From: Stieleria tagensis
GTDB taxonomy: Bacteria; Planctomycetota; Planctomycetia; Pirellulales; Pirellulaceae
DNA: 64,000 nt
Assembly: GCF_024129865.1 (NCBI RefSeq)
Contig: NZ_JAMYFE010000027.1
Span: 113,716-177,715, forward strand
Direction: 5' to 3'
Each line of letters begins with the position of its first letter. Positions within the stretch are counted from its first letter, which is position 1. A program made the position numbers and the translations under genes. Shown piece by piece: positions 26,394 to 35,421 of this stretch. Below the pieces are notes generated by a model. The model was not told the origin of the DNA and made no database searches. It saw nothing but the letters and a program-made list of their open reading frames with translations.

Positions 26394-27851
26394 ATGCGCA
26401 TCACATTGAAGGTCACCCAGGGCGCCGCCAAAGGCCGAACGCAATTGCTGCGCGTTCCCTGTGTGTTGACCGTCGGACGCACCGAACAGTCGGATTTTTC
26501 AATTCCCGCAGATGCTTCGCTCTCATCGCTGCACTTCAAGCTCAGCTGTGATCAGCATGGTTGTCGTGTTGTTGACCTGAACAGCACCAACGGAACATTC
26601 GTCGGCGGCCAACGAATTGAATCGGCGGACGTCGTTAGTGGCGACGAAGTGACGGCGGGTGAATCGGTGTTTCAGATCGTGATGCAACAACGGCGTACAA
26701 AGTCGTTTGATGCGAGTCGATTGCCAGAGAGCAAAACAACCGCTAGCCCTGACGACTCCAAACCGCTGGCTGTAGAGACGGTTCTGCGGCAGACCCATCC
26801 AGTTGCGACACCGGATTCCACGCGGACGCCGTCTACGCCGCGGAAGTCTCGTGGTGCTGCGATCGAAATCATTTCCGATCACATGCAGGGACGCAAATCG
26901 CTGCTACGTCCCGGACAGTCGCTGACCGTAGGACGCACGGACCGATCCGATTTTGTGATCTCAGATCCCAGCATGTCGGCGCAGCATTTTTCCATTTCCA
27001 GTGCCGGGACCGGCTGGCAACTGAAGGATTTGGGTAGCACGGCGGGAACGCGGGTTAATGGCGTCGCCGTGTCCGTGACGACGCTGGCCAGCGGCGATAC
27101 GGTGCAAGCCGGCCAGACTCGCTTTGCCGTCCAACTTGGTGGCACTGCGCCGATCGGACGACAAGCCGCGCCCACGGGCAGTTACCCGTTCCAAGAGGCG
27201 TTGGAGGATGCCGATCGCGAGGTTCGCCGCGCCGCGTTGGATGCGGCAGCACTCAGCGGACAACCGTGGCTGTTGGATCATTGTCGTAACGTCGCGAAGA
27301 ATCCGACACCGGACCAATTTGACACGCTTTACATGCTGGCCGTATTGGGTGGCCCGAGTGAACGAAACGTGCTGGTCGAAGTGGCCGGATGCGAAACGTT
27401 GGGACCATCGCGTTTGGAATTGCTGGGGTCATTTGGCGATCCAGCGACTGTGCCAATCCTGATCAAAGCGATGAAATCGGAAGACGTTCGCAGCGCCATT
27501 GCCGCCGCAACAGCTTTCTCAAAAATCACCGGGGTGTCGGTTGAATCGACCAATCGTGCCACCGTGCCGCCCGCGGATGGTGACGAAGCTGACGAGTTTG
27601 ATCAGGAATTCCTAGACCAAGTCAATTTGCCGGATACGGCCAAGGCGGAACATCATTGGCGGGGCCTGGAATCGCAGTTTTTGGCCGGACGACGTTATCA
27701 GGGTGGTGTCGATGTCTCCCAGCACGTCTCGCCAGAATTGCTGTCGCAACTCGACATGCAATCTCGCTGGGAAATTGCTTTGCGTGACGCGTTTGCCGGC
27801 AAACGCTCAGTCGGCAAAGCGGCTTTCGAACAGATGATCCCCATGAATTAG
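26394..27851 (+). CDS. Two FHA domains fused to a TIGR02270-like C-terminal half
   Basis: The first FHA domain (about 5-97) has GRTEQSDF, SSLHF and LNSTNGTFVGG. The second (about 156-247) has GRTDRSDF, SAQHF and a weaker GSTAGTRVNG. FHA domains bind phosphothreonine and are known in T6SS post-translational control (Fha1/TagH). Residues 262-485 are HEAT-like: EALEDADREVRRAALDAA, then LELLGSFGDPATVPILIKAM, AFSKITGVS and a WEIALRDAFAG end. These match the order seen in the C-terminal half of TIGR02270 proteins. No T6SS kinase or phosphatase gene lies in the window. It is the last gene of the right arm. Confidence 0.8.
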   Translation: MRITLKVTQGAAKGRTQLLRVPCVLTVGRTEQSDFSIPADASLSSLHFKLSCDQHGCRVVDLNSTNGTFVGGQRIESADVVSGDEVTAGESVFQIVMQQRRTKSFDASRLPESKTTASPDDSKPLAVETVLRQTHPVATPDSTRTPSTPRKSRGAAIEIISDHMQGRKSLLRPGQSLTVGRTDRSDFVISDPSMSAQHFSISSAGTGWQLKDLGSTAGTRVNGVAVSVTTLASGDTVQAGQTRFAVQLGGTAPIGRQAAPTGSYPFQEALEDADREVRRAALDAAALSGQPWLLDHCRNVAKNPTPDQFDTLYMLAVLGGPSERNVLVEVAGCETLGPSRLELLGSFGDPATVPILIKAMKSEDVRSAIAAATAFSKITGVSVESTNRATVPPADGDEADEFDQEFLDQVNLPDTAKAEHHWRGLESQFLAGRRYQGGVDVSQHVSPELLSQLDMQSRWEIALRDAFAGKRSVGKAAFEQMIPMN

Positions 27852-28099
27852 AAGATCCCGGGGGGGGCTCAATCGATCGTCACGGCATCCGTGCCGGCTT
27901 CTGCACAGGCGAATCGCCTGGCGAGTACAATGCAGATGTTCTTGCGAGCGTTATCCCCCCTAGTGCTTTGCTACGGCTAGCTTTTAGGATGGGTTACGCT
28001 TCCAAGCGAACGATCACTTTTCACTTTTTGAGTGAGACCAGGTACCGGGCTGTGCCGGTGCAATTGTCACTCCACGCGTTCTCTTTCCGATTTGACTTC

Positions 28100-29479
28100 A
28101 TGCTGCCCATTGTCGAGCATCCGGCCGCTGCCAAAGCGTTTGTTACCGACCCAAACCGCTCTCGTTGGCACGACCAAGCGTTGTGGTTTGTGCGCAGCAA
28201 ACGCGATCTCCAGGCCGGATCGATCCCAGAATGGGAATATCTGCGAGAAACCGCGTCGGCAATTAAAACGCACACGATCGCTAATCTGGGGGACTACTTA
28301 GAACAATTCGAACGCAATGCGACAGCGCGTGGCGCGATCGTTCACTGGGCTCGTGACGGGGAACATCACAACCAGATCGTGTTGAAGATTCTTCAACAAC
28401 ATCGGGCACATCGGATCGTCAAAAGCAAATCGATGCTGACCGAGGAATGTGGTCTGAACCACTACCTGGAAGACAATGGCATTGATGTCGTCGACACCGA
28501 TTTGGGGGAACGAATCGTGCAACTGCGTGGGGAAACGCCCAGCCATATCGTGTTGCCGGCGATCCACATCAAAAAAGAAGAAGTGGGAGACACGTTCCAC
28601 AAGCATCTGGGGACCGACGAGGGGGCATCCGACCCAAAATACCTAGCCGAAGCAGCACGCGGTGATTTGCGAGACAAATTCTTGGCGGGCGAAGTCGGAA
28701 TCACCGGCGTCAACTTTGCGATTGCAGAAACAGGTGGATTTGTCATCTGTACCAACGAAGGCAATGCGGACTTGGGAACCTCACTGCCTCGCGTTCATAT
28801 CGCCTGCATGGGGATCGAAAAACTGCTGCCTCGCCAGCAAGACTTAGGCGTCTTCACACGATTGTTGGCGCGTTCCGCCACCGGGCAACCGATCACCAGT
28901 TACACCTCCCATTTCAACGGTCCCCGCGACGAGAACAGTGAACTGCACATTGTCTTGGTTGATAACGGACGAACGAAGCTGCGCGAGAGCGAGACGTTTC
29001 GTGCTGCGATGCACTGCATTCGCTGCGGCGCCTGCATGAATACCTGTCCGGTGTACCGACGCAGCGGCGGTCACAGTTATCGGGCAACGGTTCCCGGTCC
29101 GATCGGCAGTGTGTTGTCACCGACGCGTGATGCCAACACTTACAAAAGTTTGCCTTACGCATGCAGTCTGTGTGGGTCATGCAGCGACGTTTGCCCGGTC
29201 AAGATTCCGTTGCACCACCAACTCCTAGCCTGGCGTGGCGAGTTGGTCGGCAAGAAACTTTTGCCGCGCAGCAAACGGTGGTCGATGGCGATGGCGTCGC
29301 TACTGTTTCGGTCACCGCGGATGTTCGCGCTGTCGGGCAAAATCGGACGTGCGGCGTTACGGATTTTGCCACGCTGGGCGACGCACAATCGGTTCAACAA
29401 ATGGACGATTGCTCGTGAATTGCCGTTGCCGCCCAACGAAAGCTTTCGTCAGTGGCACCGCAAACACCGTTCAAAATAG
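28100..29479 (+). CDS. lutB: LutB-like iron-sulfur lactate oxidation protein
   Basis: This 459-aa protein is the ferredoxin-like subunit of the LutABC system, which oxidises L-lactate to pyruvate. An N-terminal LUD domain (HDQALWFVRSKRD near residue 26, GITGVNFAIAETGGFVICTNEGN around 200) is followed by two 4Fe-4S motifs, CIRCGACMNTCP and CSLCGSCSDVCP. The ATG at 28100 is chosen because the open frame upstream of it has no family resemblance; no good ribosome-binding site is visible. lutC follows. No lutA is present between the T6SS locus and this gene. The 248-bp gap before it has a short hairpin at 27906-27920 and nothing else recognised. Confidence 0.88.
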   Translation: MLPIVEHPAAAKAFVTDPNRSRWHDQALWFVRSKRDLQAGSIPEWEYLRETASAIKTHTIANLGDYLEQFERNATARGAIVHWARDGEHHNQIVLKILQQHRAHRIVKSKSMLTEECGLNHYLEDNGIDVVDTDLGERIVQLRGETPSHIVLPAIHIKKEEVGDTFHKHLGTDEGASDPKYLAEAARGDLRDKFLAGEVGITGVNFAIAETGGFVICTNEGNADLGTSLPRVHIACMGIEKLLPRQQDLGVFTRLLARSATGQPITSYTSHFNGPRDENSELHIVLVDNGRTKLRESETFRAAMHCIRCGACMNTCPVYRRSGGHSYRATVPGPIGSVLSPTRDANTYKSLPYACSLCGSCSDVCPVKIPLHHQLLAWRGELVGKKLLPRSKRWSMAMASLLFRSPRMFALSGKIGRAALRILPRWATHNRFNKWTIARELPLPPNESFRQWHRKHRSK

Positions 29480-29553
29480 ATCCGATCCGACGTTTGTCCG
29501 ATCTCGCTATCACCCTCTCCGTCACACTTTCTTGGTTTGTCCCGACACTTGCT

Positions 29554-30177
29554 ATGACCGACACCCCTCAGGCCGACGTCTCCGCACGACAATCGATTCT
29601 GGATCGGATTCGCACCAAACAGGTTCACAGCGCTCCGTTGCCAACAATCGATTTCCAGCGTGTTCAGTCCTTTGACGACCCGTTGGATCGATTTGCACAG
29701 TCATTGGTTTCAGTCGGTGGACAGGCCCACATGGTCGATTCGGTGAACGATGTCAAACCGATCATGGATCAGATTCCTGTCTTCCGTGATGCTAGTCAGA
29801 TTGTTTCGCTGGTTCCCGAATGTATCCGGGGCACCGTCGACACCGCAGCCATTCATGATCCGCACACATTATCCGACGTCGACTGGACCATCGCACGGGG
29901 AGAGTTTCTGGTCGCCGAAAATGGATCCATTTGGGTCGACGGAAACACATTGCCGCATCGTGTGCTGTTGTTCATCGCCCAATACTTGGCAATCGTTGTT
30001 CCCAAGTCTGAAATCGTAGCCACCATGCACCACGCCTATCAACGGATCGAAGGTTTTGACGGCCGGTTCGGAATTTTTGTTTCCGGACCCAGCAAAACAG
30101 CGGACATTGAACAGTCGCTGGTGTTAGGTGCGCACGGTTGTCGCAAACTGCAGGTGTTTATTGTGGATCAGATGTGA
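29554..30177 (+). CDS. lutC: LutC/YkgG-like LUD-domain protein
   Basis: This 207-aa LUD-domain protein is the third component of LutABC. Visible blocks are SARQSILDRIRTKQ at the N-terminus, DVDWTIARGEFLVAENGSIWV in the middle (family TxaxxaiAetGT-like region), LPHRVLLFIAQYLAIVV and the end block GIFVSGPSKTADIEQSLVLGAHG, where SGPSxTADIE is the family signature. The ATG at 29554 gives the usual N-terminus; the listed longer frame overlaps lutB. Spacing to lutB is 74 bp. Confidence 0.88.
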   Translation: MTDTPQADVSARQSILDRIRTKQVHSAPLPTIDFQRVQSFDDPLDRFAQSLVSVGGQAHMVDSVNDVKPIMDQIPVFRDASQIVSLVPECIRGTVDTAAIHDPHTLSDVDWTIARGEFLVAENGSIWVDGNTLPHRVLLFIAQYLAIVVPKSEIVATMHHAYQRIEGFDGRFGIFVSGPSKTADIEQSLVLGAHGCRKLQVFIVDQM

Positions 30178-30190
30178 AAGCGGTTTTGTT

Positions 30191-30332
30191 TGAAAGCCAG
30201 GGCTTTCGCGTCAGGCATTGGTTTTTGATAACCCGGCGCGTCAGTATTGAAGTTGCGCTATTCATCACAACCTGACGCCTGAGCGAGGGATTTTGGCTGT
30301 TAACGGGATCCCTCGCTGACGCGTCGGGTTAT
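30191..30332. repeat. Intergenic dyad repeat, copy A
   Basis: This copy holds a ggctttcgcgtcaggcattgg core, then ataacccggcgcgtca (30228-30243), which pairs with tgacgcgtcgggttat (30317-30332) with one mismatch. An inner agcgaggga (30282-30290) pairs with tccctcgct (30309-30317). Related sequence recurs at 31999-32200 on the other side of the adjacent gene, so this is a dispersed REP-like element and not a unique hairpin. Confidence 0.6.
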
Positions 30333-30365
30333 GATTGCCACGCTAACTTACCTGTGAGGATTCAA

Positions 30366-30396
30366 TCACTCGCCCGCGGGGCGGGCGGGCGAGTGA
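30366..30396. terminator. GC-rich hairpin between convergent genes
   Basis: A perfect 12-bp stem (tcactcgcccgc/gcgggcgagtga) with a 7-base loop lies between lutC and the convergent Gfo/Idh/MocA gene. There is no U-run on either strand directly after it, so it may act as a transcript-end stabiliser or a weak two-way terminator. Confidence 0.4.
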
Positions 30397-30423
30397 ATCG
30401 CAAAAAGCCTAACGTCAAAGCGA

Positions 30424-31911
30424 TCAGGCGGGGTCTTTGCCGTCAATCCAGGGGCCGGCCAGGTTCATGTAGGTCGGCTCGTCTAGCTTGCTGCCGAAAT
30501 CGCCGGCTTTCCATCCGGCGATGTGGTTCGGTGACTCACGTGCTTCCGACTTGGCTTCCCATTTCTTGGCCCAACCTGGATCTTTCGTCGAGATTTGGCG
30601 GCTATCGGGATCGACAAAGTAGACTTCGCCCTTGCGATAGCTCTGTGCGCCCAAGTTAACAACGGCCATTGCCGATGCGCCCAGGTCTGGCGGGTTGTTA
30701 CACAATTGTGGCTCGCCGGCTTCGCAGGCATCCAGGAAGTTTGCGAAGTGCGCCTTGGTGGTGTTCTTAACCGGCTCGGTTGCGATTCGTTCGGTTTCAA
30801 ACGAACGTTTTGGCGAATCGCCTTCGGAAGTGACTTGACGTCGTTCGGGGACAAAATCGAACCCGTCGAATCCTTCTCCGTTACCCAGTTCGAATGTACC
30901 GTAGTGACCGCGAATCAATTGGTTGACGCGCGAGGCTTCATTGCACATCGTTGCGGTCACCAAACCCTGCACGCCTTCGTTGAAGTCGGCAACAACAGTG
31001 GCCACGTCTGGCACATCACGTCCGTCGTATTCCATAAAAATTCCGCCGGCGCCGACGACTCGGCCGGGAATGCGTAAACCCGTCGCTTTCAGCATGGATG
31101 TCGTGCGGTGCACGAACAGGTCGGTGAACATGCCGCTTCCGAAGGGCCAAAATCGTCGCCACTGTTTGTAGACCGCGCGGTCAAAGGGCATGTCCGGCGC
31201 CAGGCCTTCAGATTTTCCCAACCAGCGATCCCAATCGATCTTTTTGGGGTTCATGTCTTCGACCAATTTGTAATAACGCCATTGGCCGACGTTGCTGTTG
31301 CGGAAGTATTCGGTTTGGAAACCCAGAACCTTGCCGAGTTTGCCGTCTTGCAACAGCGCTCGGATTTCATCCCAGACTTTCAAACTGGTCGATTGCACGC
31401 CCACCTGCATGACCTTACCCGATGCTTTCCATTTGGCTTCGACGTCAAAGGCTTCTTCGACAGTCTTGGTCATCGGTTTTTCGCAGTACACGTTCAAACC
31501 GGCGGCCAGCGAATCGATCACCTGTTTATGGTGCCAGTGATCTGGGGTACCGATGCAAACCGCATCCAAGTTTTCTTTGGCGATCATGTCGTTGTAGTCG
31601 ACATAGAGCGCCGGCGCGGTACCGGTTTTTTCTTTGATGTAGTCGCCCACCTTTTCACGCTGCGTCTCATAGACCTCGGCGACGCCGACCAAGTCAATCA
31701 GGCGGCCTTCACCGTGCAGTTCGCACAGCGTTTTGACGTGTGCACCAAATCCGCGACCGCCCGGGCCGATGAATCCGATCCGCATTCGCTCGTTTGCTTT
31801 GGCTGCCGCATTGGCACGACCGGCAGCCGGAATCACCGCTGCAGCGGCTCCGGCGGCTGCGCCGGTTTTGATGAAGGATCGACGATTGCGATTGGAGGTG
31901 GGGTCTTGCAT
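30424..31911 (-). CDS. Tat-exported Gfo/Idh/MocA-family oxidoreductase
   Basis: This 495-aa NAD(P)-dependent sugar-oxidoreductase-type enzyme has a twin-arginine leader (NRRSFIKTG at 9-17, Ala-rich core to about residue 38). The Rossmann start is IGFIGPGGRGFG, followed by AVCIGTPDHWHH and the family EKP motif in VYCEKPMTKT. The C-terminal domain carries the IDWDRWLG and MFTDLFVHRTT segments common in planctomycete members. The substrate cannot be read from the sequence. It is flanked on both sides by related intergenic repeats and transcribed alone. Confidence 0.9.
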   Translation of the reverse strand: MQDPTSNRNRRSFIKTGAAAGAAAAVIPAAGRANAAAKANERMRIGFIGPGGRGFGAHVKTLCELHGEGRLIDLVGVAEVYETQREKVGDYIKEKTGTAPALYVDYNDMIAKENLDAVCIGTPDHWHHKQVIDSLAAGLNVYCEKPMTKTVEEAFDVEAKWKASGKVMQVGVQSTSLKVWDEIRALLQDGKLGKVLGFQTEYFRNSNVGQWRYYKLVEDMNPKKIDWDRWLGKSEGLAPDMPFDRAVYKQWRRFWPFGSGMFTDLFVHRTTSMLKATGLRIPGRVVGAGGIFMEYDGRDVPDVATVVADFNEGVQGLVTATMCNEASRVNQLIRGHYGTFELGNGEGFDGFDFVPERRQVTSEGDSPKRSFETERIATEPVKNTTKAHFANFLDACEAGEPQLCNNPPDLGASAMAVVNLGAQSYRKGEVYFVDPDSRQISTKDPGWAKKWEAKSEARESPNHIAGWKAGDFGSKLDEPTYMNLAGPWIDGKDPA

Positions 31912-31998
31912 CAGGCGGGCCTTTGAAAAAAAGGGGCAATGGGTGGGGACCGGACGAGTCCGACAGTCGCACGATTGTAACTCAATCGAGACGAATTT

Positions 31999-32200
31999 GA
32001 AGTTGGGCTTTCGCGTCAGCCATTGGTTGGTGTGGAGGATTTATCCGACCGTCTAGATTCTTTGCAGAGAACCCGCACCCGAGTCGGATAAATCCTCCAC
32101 ACCAGCGCCGTTGAAGTTGGGTTTTTGCGTGGGACATTGGTTTTTGGTAACCCGAAACGTTAGCGAGGGATCCCGTTAACACCCTGAATCCCTCGCTAAC
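31999..32200. repeat. Intergenic dyad repeats, copies B and C with hairpins
   Basis: The 324-bp gap 31912-32235 holds no gene. Core copies start at 31999 (gaagttgggctttcgcgtca) and 32112 (gaagttgggtttttgcgt). Between them lies a perfect 22-bp inverted repeat (32028-32049 with 32083-32104, 33-base loop). After copy C, gttagcgagggat (32159-32171) pairs with atccctcgctaac (32188-32200). The gcgagggatcccgttaac segment also occurs inverted in copy A at 30301-30317. Confidence 0.65.
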
Positions 32201-32235
32201 ACTTCACGCTGGCGATAATAACGAGGCTCCAAAAG

Positions 32236-32661
32236 TCACGCATTGGCTTTCCACTGCTGACAATCGTCAATCGGCTCGATCGCTTGAAAACCGTCGGCCG
32301 CTGGATTGCGATTGTAGAAATAGGCGTACGCTTGGTGGGTTGATTCGTCAGCCAAACGGACCACGGTGACTGGGTGGCAGTGGTACAGATCATCGGCTGC
32401 GTTATTTGTGGTTCCTTCGATCCGATCCAAAGCGGCTCGGACGGTTGCCAGCTGGGAGATCGCAAATGTCCATAACTCGCCGAGAACTTGATGTTGGCCG
32501 GGCATCATCGCGGGATAATCTTGGCGCCCCCATAGCATGCCCTGGCAGCGCGCCGGTTGGACTTGCAGGGGTTGGCGGGGCCACATCGCTTCGCGGCACT
32601 GCCCGCGTTTGAGCGTTCCATAGACAAAGAAGGAATCGATAGGTTTTGATTGGTCTTTCAT
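32236..32661 (-). CDS. Gamma-glutamylcyclotransferase-like (AIG2) protein
   Basis: This 141-aa protein has the small AIG2/GGCT fold: FFVYGTLKRGQ at 11-21 forms the pyroglutamate-binding loop, and LDRIEGT near residue 78 holds the probable catalytic glutamate. These proteins remove gamma-glutamyl groups as 5-oxoproline, but many bacterial members have no proven substrate. The start lies directly after the stop of the 3-hydroxyacyl-CoA dehydrogenase gene (one base between), so the two are co-transcribed. Confidence 0.8.
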   Translation of the reverse strand: MKDQSKPIDSFFVYGTLKRGQCREAMWPRQPLQVQPARCQGMLWGRQDYPAMMPGQHQVLGELWTFAISQLATVRAALDRIEGTTNNAADDLYHCHPVTVVRLADESTHQAYAYFYNRNPAADGFQAIEPIDDCQQWKANA

Positions 32662-32662
32662 C

Positions 32663-33853
32663 TCAGGCGTTCATCGATCGAAAACTCTGGCCCCAGCGGT
32701 TCATCGCGGAATCGATTTGCGTTTGACCTAGCTCATTAAAAAATTCGGACCAGTTCGAGTGTGCCGTAAACCCGAGACCGCCTGCCATTGCCTGATCGAC
32801 GGTGTTCATCGACTCCGCGACTCCTTCGGCCAGCAAACTGCCGGCTTCGATCCACATCGGGATCGCCAGTAGTCGCAGCACATCACCGTCGGTGAACGCT
32901 TGCCGGGACGTTCGATACATCTCGATCAGTTCTTTTGATTCCGGGGCGAGCTCCGATGATCGGACTCCGTCGGTGTAGTCATACAGTCCGGCGCCGACGG
33001 CACGTCCCATGCGTTTTCGTTTGACCAGTGCCGGAACCACTGGCGACGCATCGATACGGGTTGGAAAGGCGTTGACGAACGCGCGGCCGGCATGAAACAT
33101 CGTTGGCGCTCCGATCCAATCGATCAACTCCAGCGGTGACATTGGCATGCCATAGGCGAGTGCCGCTCGTTGAATTTGGCTCTCCGTCGCACCACGGCAC
33201 AACAACAACAAAGCCTGATTCAAGTAGGGTGAAAGCATTCGATTGACGATGAACCCAGGCCCGTCCTGGCAACGAATCGGGCGTTTGCCAATTCGGCCCG
33301 CGTGGTCGACCACGCGATCGATTGCGTCTTGATCGCTACGGCTGGTCGCGACGACTTCGACTGCCGCACGCGCGTGAACCGGCATGAAAAAATGCATCCC
33401 GCAAACCCGACCCGCAGCAGCAAGCCCCGCATCGGCGATCTGTTCAATTTTTAACGTCGACGTATTACTGCACAGCACGGGCGCTGTTCCGAACGCTTGT
33501 TGCAACGCGACAAACAGGTCACGCTTGGCCTGAACTTGTTCAACGATGGACTCGATCACAATCGGGATCGGATCGATCGGTTGTTTCTGGTTCGCAGCTT
33601 CTGTTTCCGTCGCGCGGTTGCCGACGACCACGGCGGACATCCCTTGGATTGGCAACGACACTCCCGCCACGGGAATTCCTTGACCGGACCATCGTTCTGC
33701 AGCGGCCCGCACCGCCAAGGCACTTTGGTCGCCCAGCACAAACGGCACCGCCCGCTCCAAATGAGCTTCGGCGATCGCTTGGCCGACCACCCCGGCGCCC
33801 ACCAACAGAACTGGTGGCAATTCCCCAGGCCAAGTCAATTCAAGTTTCGGCAT
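32663..33853 (-). CDS. 3-hydroxyacyl-CoA dehydrogenase family protein
   Basis: This 396-aa protein has an NAD-binding domain (LLVGAGVVGQAIAEAHLE, residues 15-32), VLCSNTSTLKI and the FFMPVHARAAVEVV segment equivalent to the HFFNPV motif. Two C-terminal 3HCDH domains follow, the first marked by DGPGFIVNRMLSPYLNQAL. It resembles the dehydrogenase half of FadB without the hydratase. The ATG at 33853 is used; the longer frame adds about 100 residues without family resemblance. The beta-oxidation operon lies 20 kb away, so this may serve another pathway. Confidence 0.85.
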   Translation of the reverse strand: MPKLELTWPGELPPVLLVGAGVVGQAIAEAHLERAVPFVLGDQSALAVRAAAERWSGQGIPVAGVSLPIQGMSAVVVGNRATETEAANQKQPIDPIPIVIESIVEQVQAKRDLFVALQQAFGTAPVLCSNTSTLKIEQIADAGLAAAGRVCGMHFFMPVHARAAVEVVATSRSDQDAIDRVVDHAGRIGKRPIRCQDGPGFIVNRMLSPYLNQALLLLCRGATESQIQRAALAYGMPMSPLELIDWIGAPTMFHAGRAFVNAFPTRIDASPVVPALVKRKRMGRAVGAGLYDYTDGVRSSELAPESKELIEMYRTSRQAFTDGDVLRLLAIPMWIEAGSLLAEGVAESMNTVDQAMAGGLGFTAHSNWSEFFNELGQTQIDSAMNRWGQSFRSMNA

Positions 33854-34228
33854 CGTGTGAAGAATGTCTTCAGGTGGTCTGGGGGTGGGCAATTTGTCAG
33901 CAGGAGCTGCGAGTCTCGCTGTTCTACCGATCTCACAGAGGCCAGCTACCTTTCCTCTGGCGTTCGTTCGAGTGGAAACATGCGAACGATTTTTCCGGAT
34001 CTGCCGGTAAAGATGGATTGGAGTGTTCGATGCTATCTGCCCGATGTAGAGATTAACAAGTCCTGTTTGCCTTGATTTCAACGGGGAAAACAGATTTGGT
34101 CGCGACACAGCGAGACTGCAATTGACCTTGCCATTGAATGCAGGGTTTTGCAATAGATCTGGCATAGTGCCTCAGCCAACCCCCAAGAAACCTCGGATTG
34201 CTTCGCTCCCAGGAGACGATTCAGCGCG
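33854..34228. other. 375-bp gap between divergent genes
   Basis: No gene, repeat or RNA is recognised here. The gap must hold promoters for the leftward dehydrogenase and the rightward exported protein. CCCAGGAGAC at about 34208-34217 may be a distant ribosome-binding site for the latter. Confidence 0.5.
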
Positions 34229-34708
34229 ATGAATACCAAACGATTCCCTCAGTCACTCGCATCGTTTGCCTTGCTCGCATTGCTTGGCACAATTGTCCTG
34301 CCACTGTCCGTCGTTGCTCAGGAACCCGCGGAAGATCCACCGTTGCCGGGAAATTCGCTGACACGCATGATGAGCGGGTTGAATCCAGCCAACTGGCAAA
34401 TGCCAAAAATGAAGATGCCGACCATGGATCAATTCTTGCCCACGCGTCAAGAAAAAGATCGCGTGATCACGAAAAAAGACGGCTTGGTGACCGAGGTCTC
34501 GGACACGGCTAAAAAGAGTTGGACTCGAACCAAAGAAACATTGAATCCGATGAAGCTGATTCCAGCCGGGTTCAAACAGAACAGCCAAACGACACCCGCC
34601 CCCAAAAAGGAAGGCGGATTCTTTAGCAATCTCTTCGCTCCCAAGGCAGCCGAAACCGAACAGGCTCCTTCAGTGAATGCCTGGTTGAAGCAAGAGCCGA
34701 TCCGCTAG
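34229..34708 (+). CDS. Exported 159-aa protein of unknown function
   Basis: The protein has a Sec signal peptide (MNTKRFPQ, hydrophobic core 10-27, likely cut after VVAQ near residue 31). The mature part is small and basic, with a Met/Pro-rich segment MPKMKMPTMDQF, a KKSWTRTKETLNPMKL segment and a C-terminal GGFFSNLFAPK stretch. The arrangement resembles other small planctomycete exported proteins, but I cannot name a family. It converges on the next gene with 8 bp between the stops. Confidence 0.7.
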   Translation: MNTKRFPQSLASFALLALLGTIVLPLSVVAQEPAEDPPLPGNSLTRMMSGLNPANWQMPKMKMPTMDQFLPTRQEKDRVITKKDGLVTEVSDTAKKSWTRTKETLNPMKLIPAGFKQNSQTTPAPKKEGGFFSNLFAPKAAETEQAPSVNAWLKQEPIR

Positions 34709-34716
34709 TCGACCGT

Positions 34717-35301
34717 CTAGTTTCTCTCCGGCGGCTTGTTGGGGATGTACCATCGCTCGTCAATATTGACGAGCGCAAATGTGTTGCGACTCGCAATCCG
34801 TTGCTCGACGTCGTAGAACGCTGTCTTGCCGTCTTCGCTCATTTCCGGAACCAGGTCTTTGGAAATGATCTCTTTCATGACGGCCAGCATTTCTGGGGCA
34901 TTTGATTTCGCAAAGTGCACAACGACCAATGCCACGCCGCGTTCTTTGATTTTTGCATACTCGGATGGCACGACGTAGGTTTCCAAGAATTCCGCGTACT
35001 CCTCAGCCTCTAGAACAGCGATCGCTTGCTTGATCGTTTCCTTCGGGCTCGACTCCGCGGTTCCCTCGCCAACGTCCGATTGTTCGTCCGCTGCGACAGG
35101 CGGCTCGGTTTCAACGACCGGATCGGATTCTGCGACCATTTCAGATTTGTCCACCGCCGCGGAGTCAGCGACCGGATCAGGTTCCGTCATGCTTTCGATA
35201 ACGGTGACAGGTTGATTGGCGCTGTTTCCGTCGTCCTTCTGGCAACCGAGGCAAATTGCCAGACCGAGAAGAGGCACAAGGAGTTTCGTCTGCATGTTCA
35301 T
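34717..35301 (-). CDS. Putative lipoprotein, 194 aa
   Basis: The ATG at 35299-35301 gives MNMQTKLLVPLLGLAICLGC, a lipoprotein-type leader with cysteine 20. The longer frame upstream lacks sense as a leader. An acidic low-complexity stretch (about 30-95, rich in E, D, S, V) precedes a C-terminal domain of about 95 residues with EAEEYAEFLETYVVPSEYAKI and a closing strand NIDERWYIPN. No family is recognised. It is probably an envelope-attached protein. Confidence 0.72.
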   Translation of the reverse strand: MNMQTKLLVPLLGLAICLGCQKDDGNSANQPVTVIESMTEPDPVADSAAVDKSEMVAESDPVVETEPPVAADEQSDVGEGTAESSPKETIKQAIAVLEAEEYAEFLETYVVPSEYAKIKERGVALVVVHFAKSNAPEMLAVMKEIISKDLVPEMSEDGKTAFYDVEQRIASRNTFALVNIDERWYIPNKPPERN

Positions 35302-35421
35302 TAGTTTGCCAGATAGGAATGATGGAGGGAGTCTCAAGTCGACAGAATATACCCCCATCCGCCCCCAGCGTGTGCCAAGCCAGTCACCGTTGGAGTTTAC
35401 GCTTGAGCGCGTGTCAAACAC

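Noticed and set aside
27852..27870. G-run after the FHA gene as a terminator
   Set aside because: There is no stem with a following U-run; it is only a homopolymer of G.
31108..31926. 272-aa open frame on the plus strand
   Set aside because: It is the antisense of the Gfo/Idh/MocA gene, which has a Tat leader, Rossmann motif and EKP motif; the plus-strand product has no family features.
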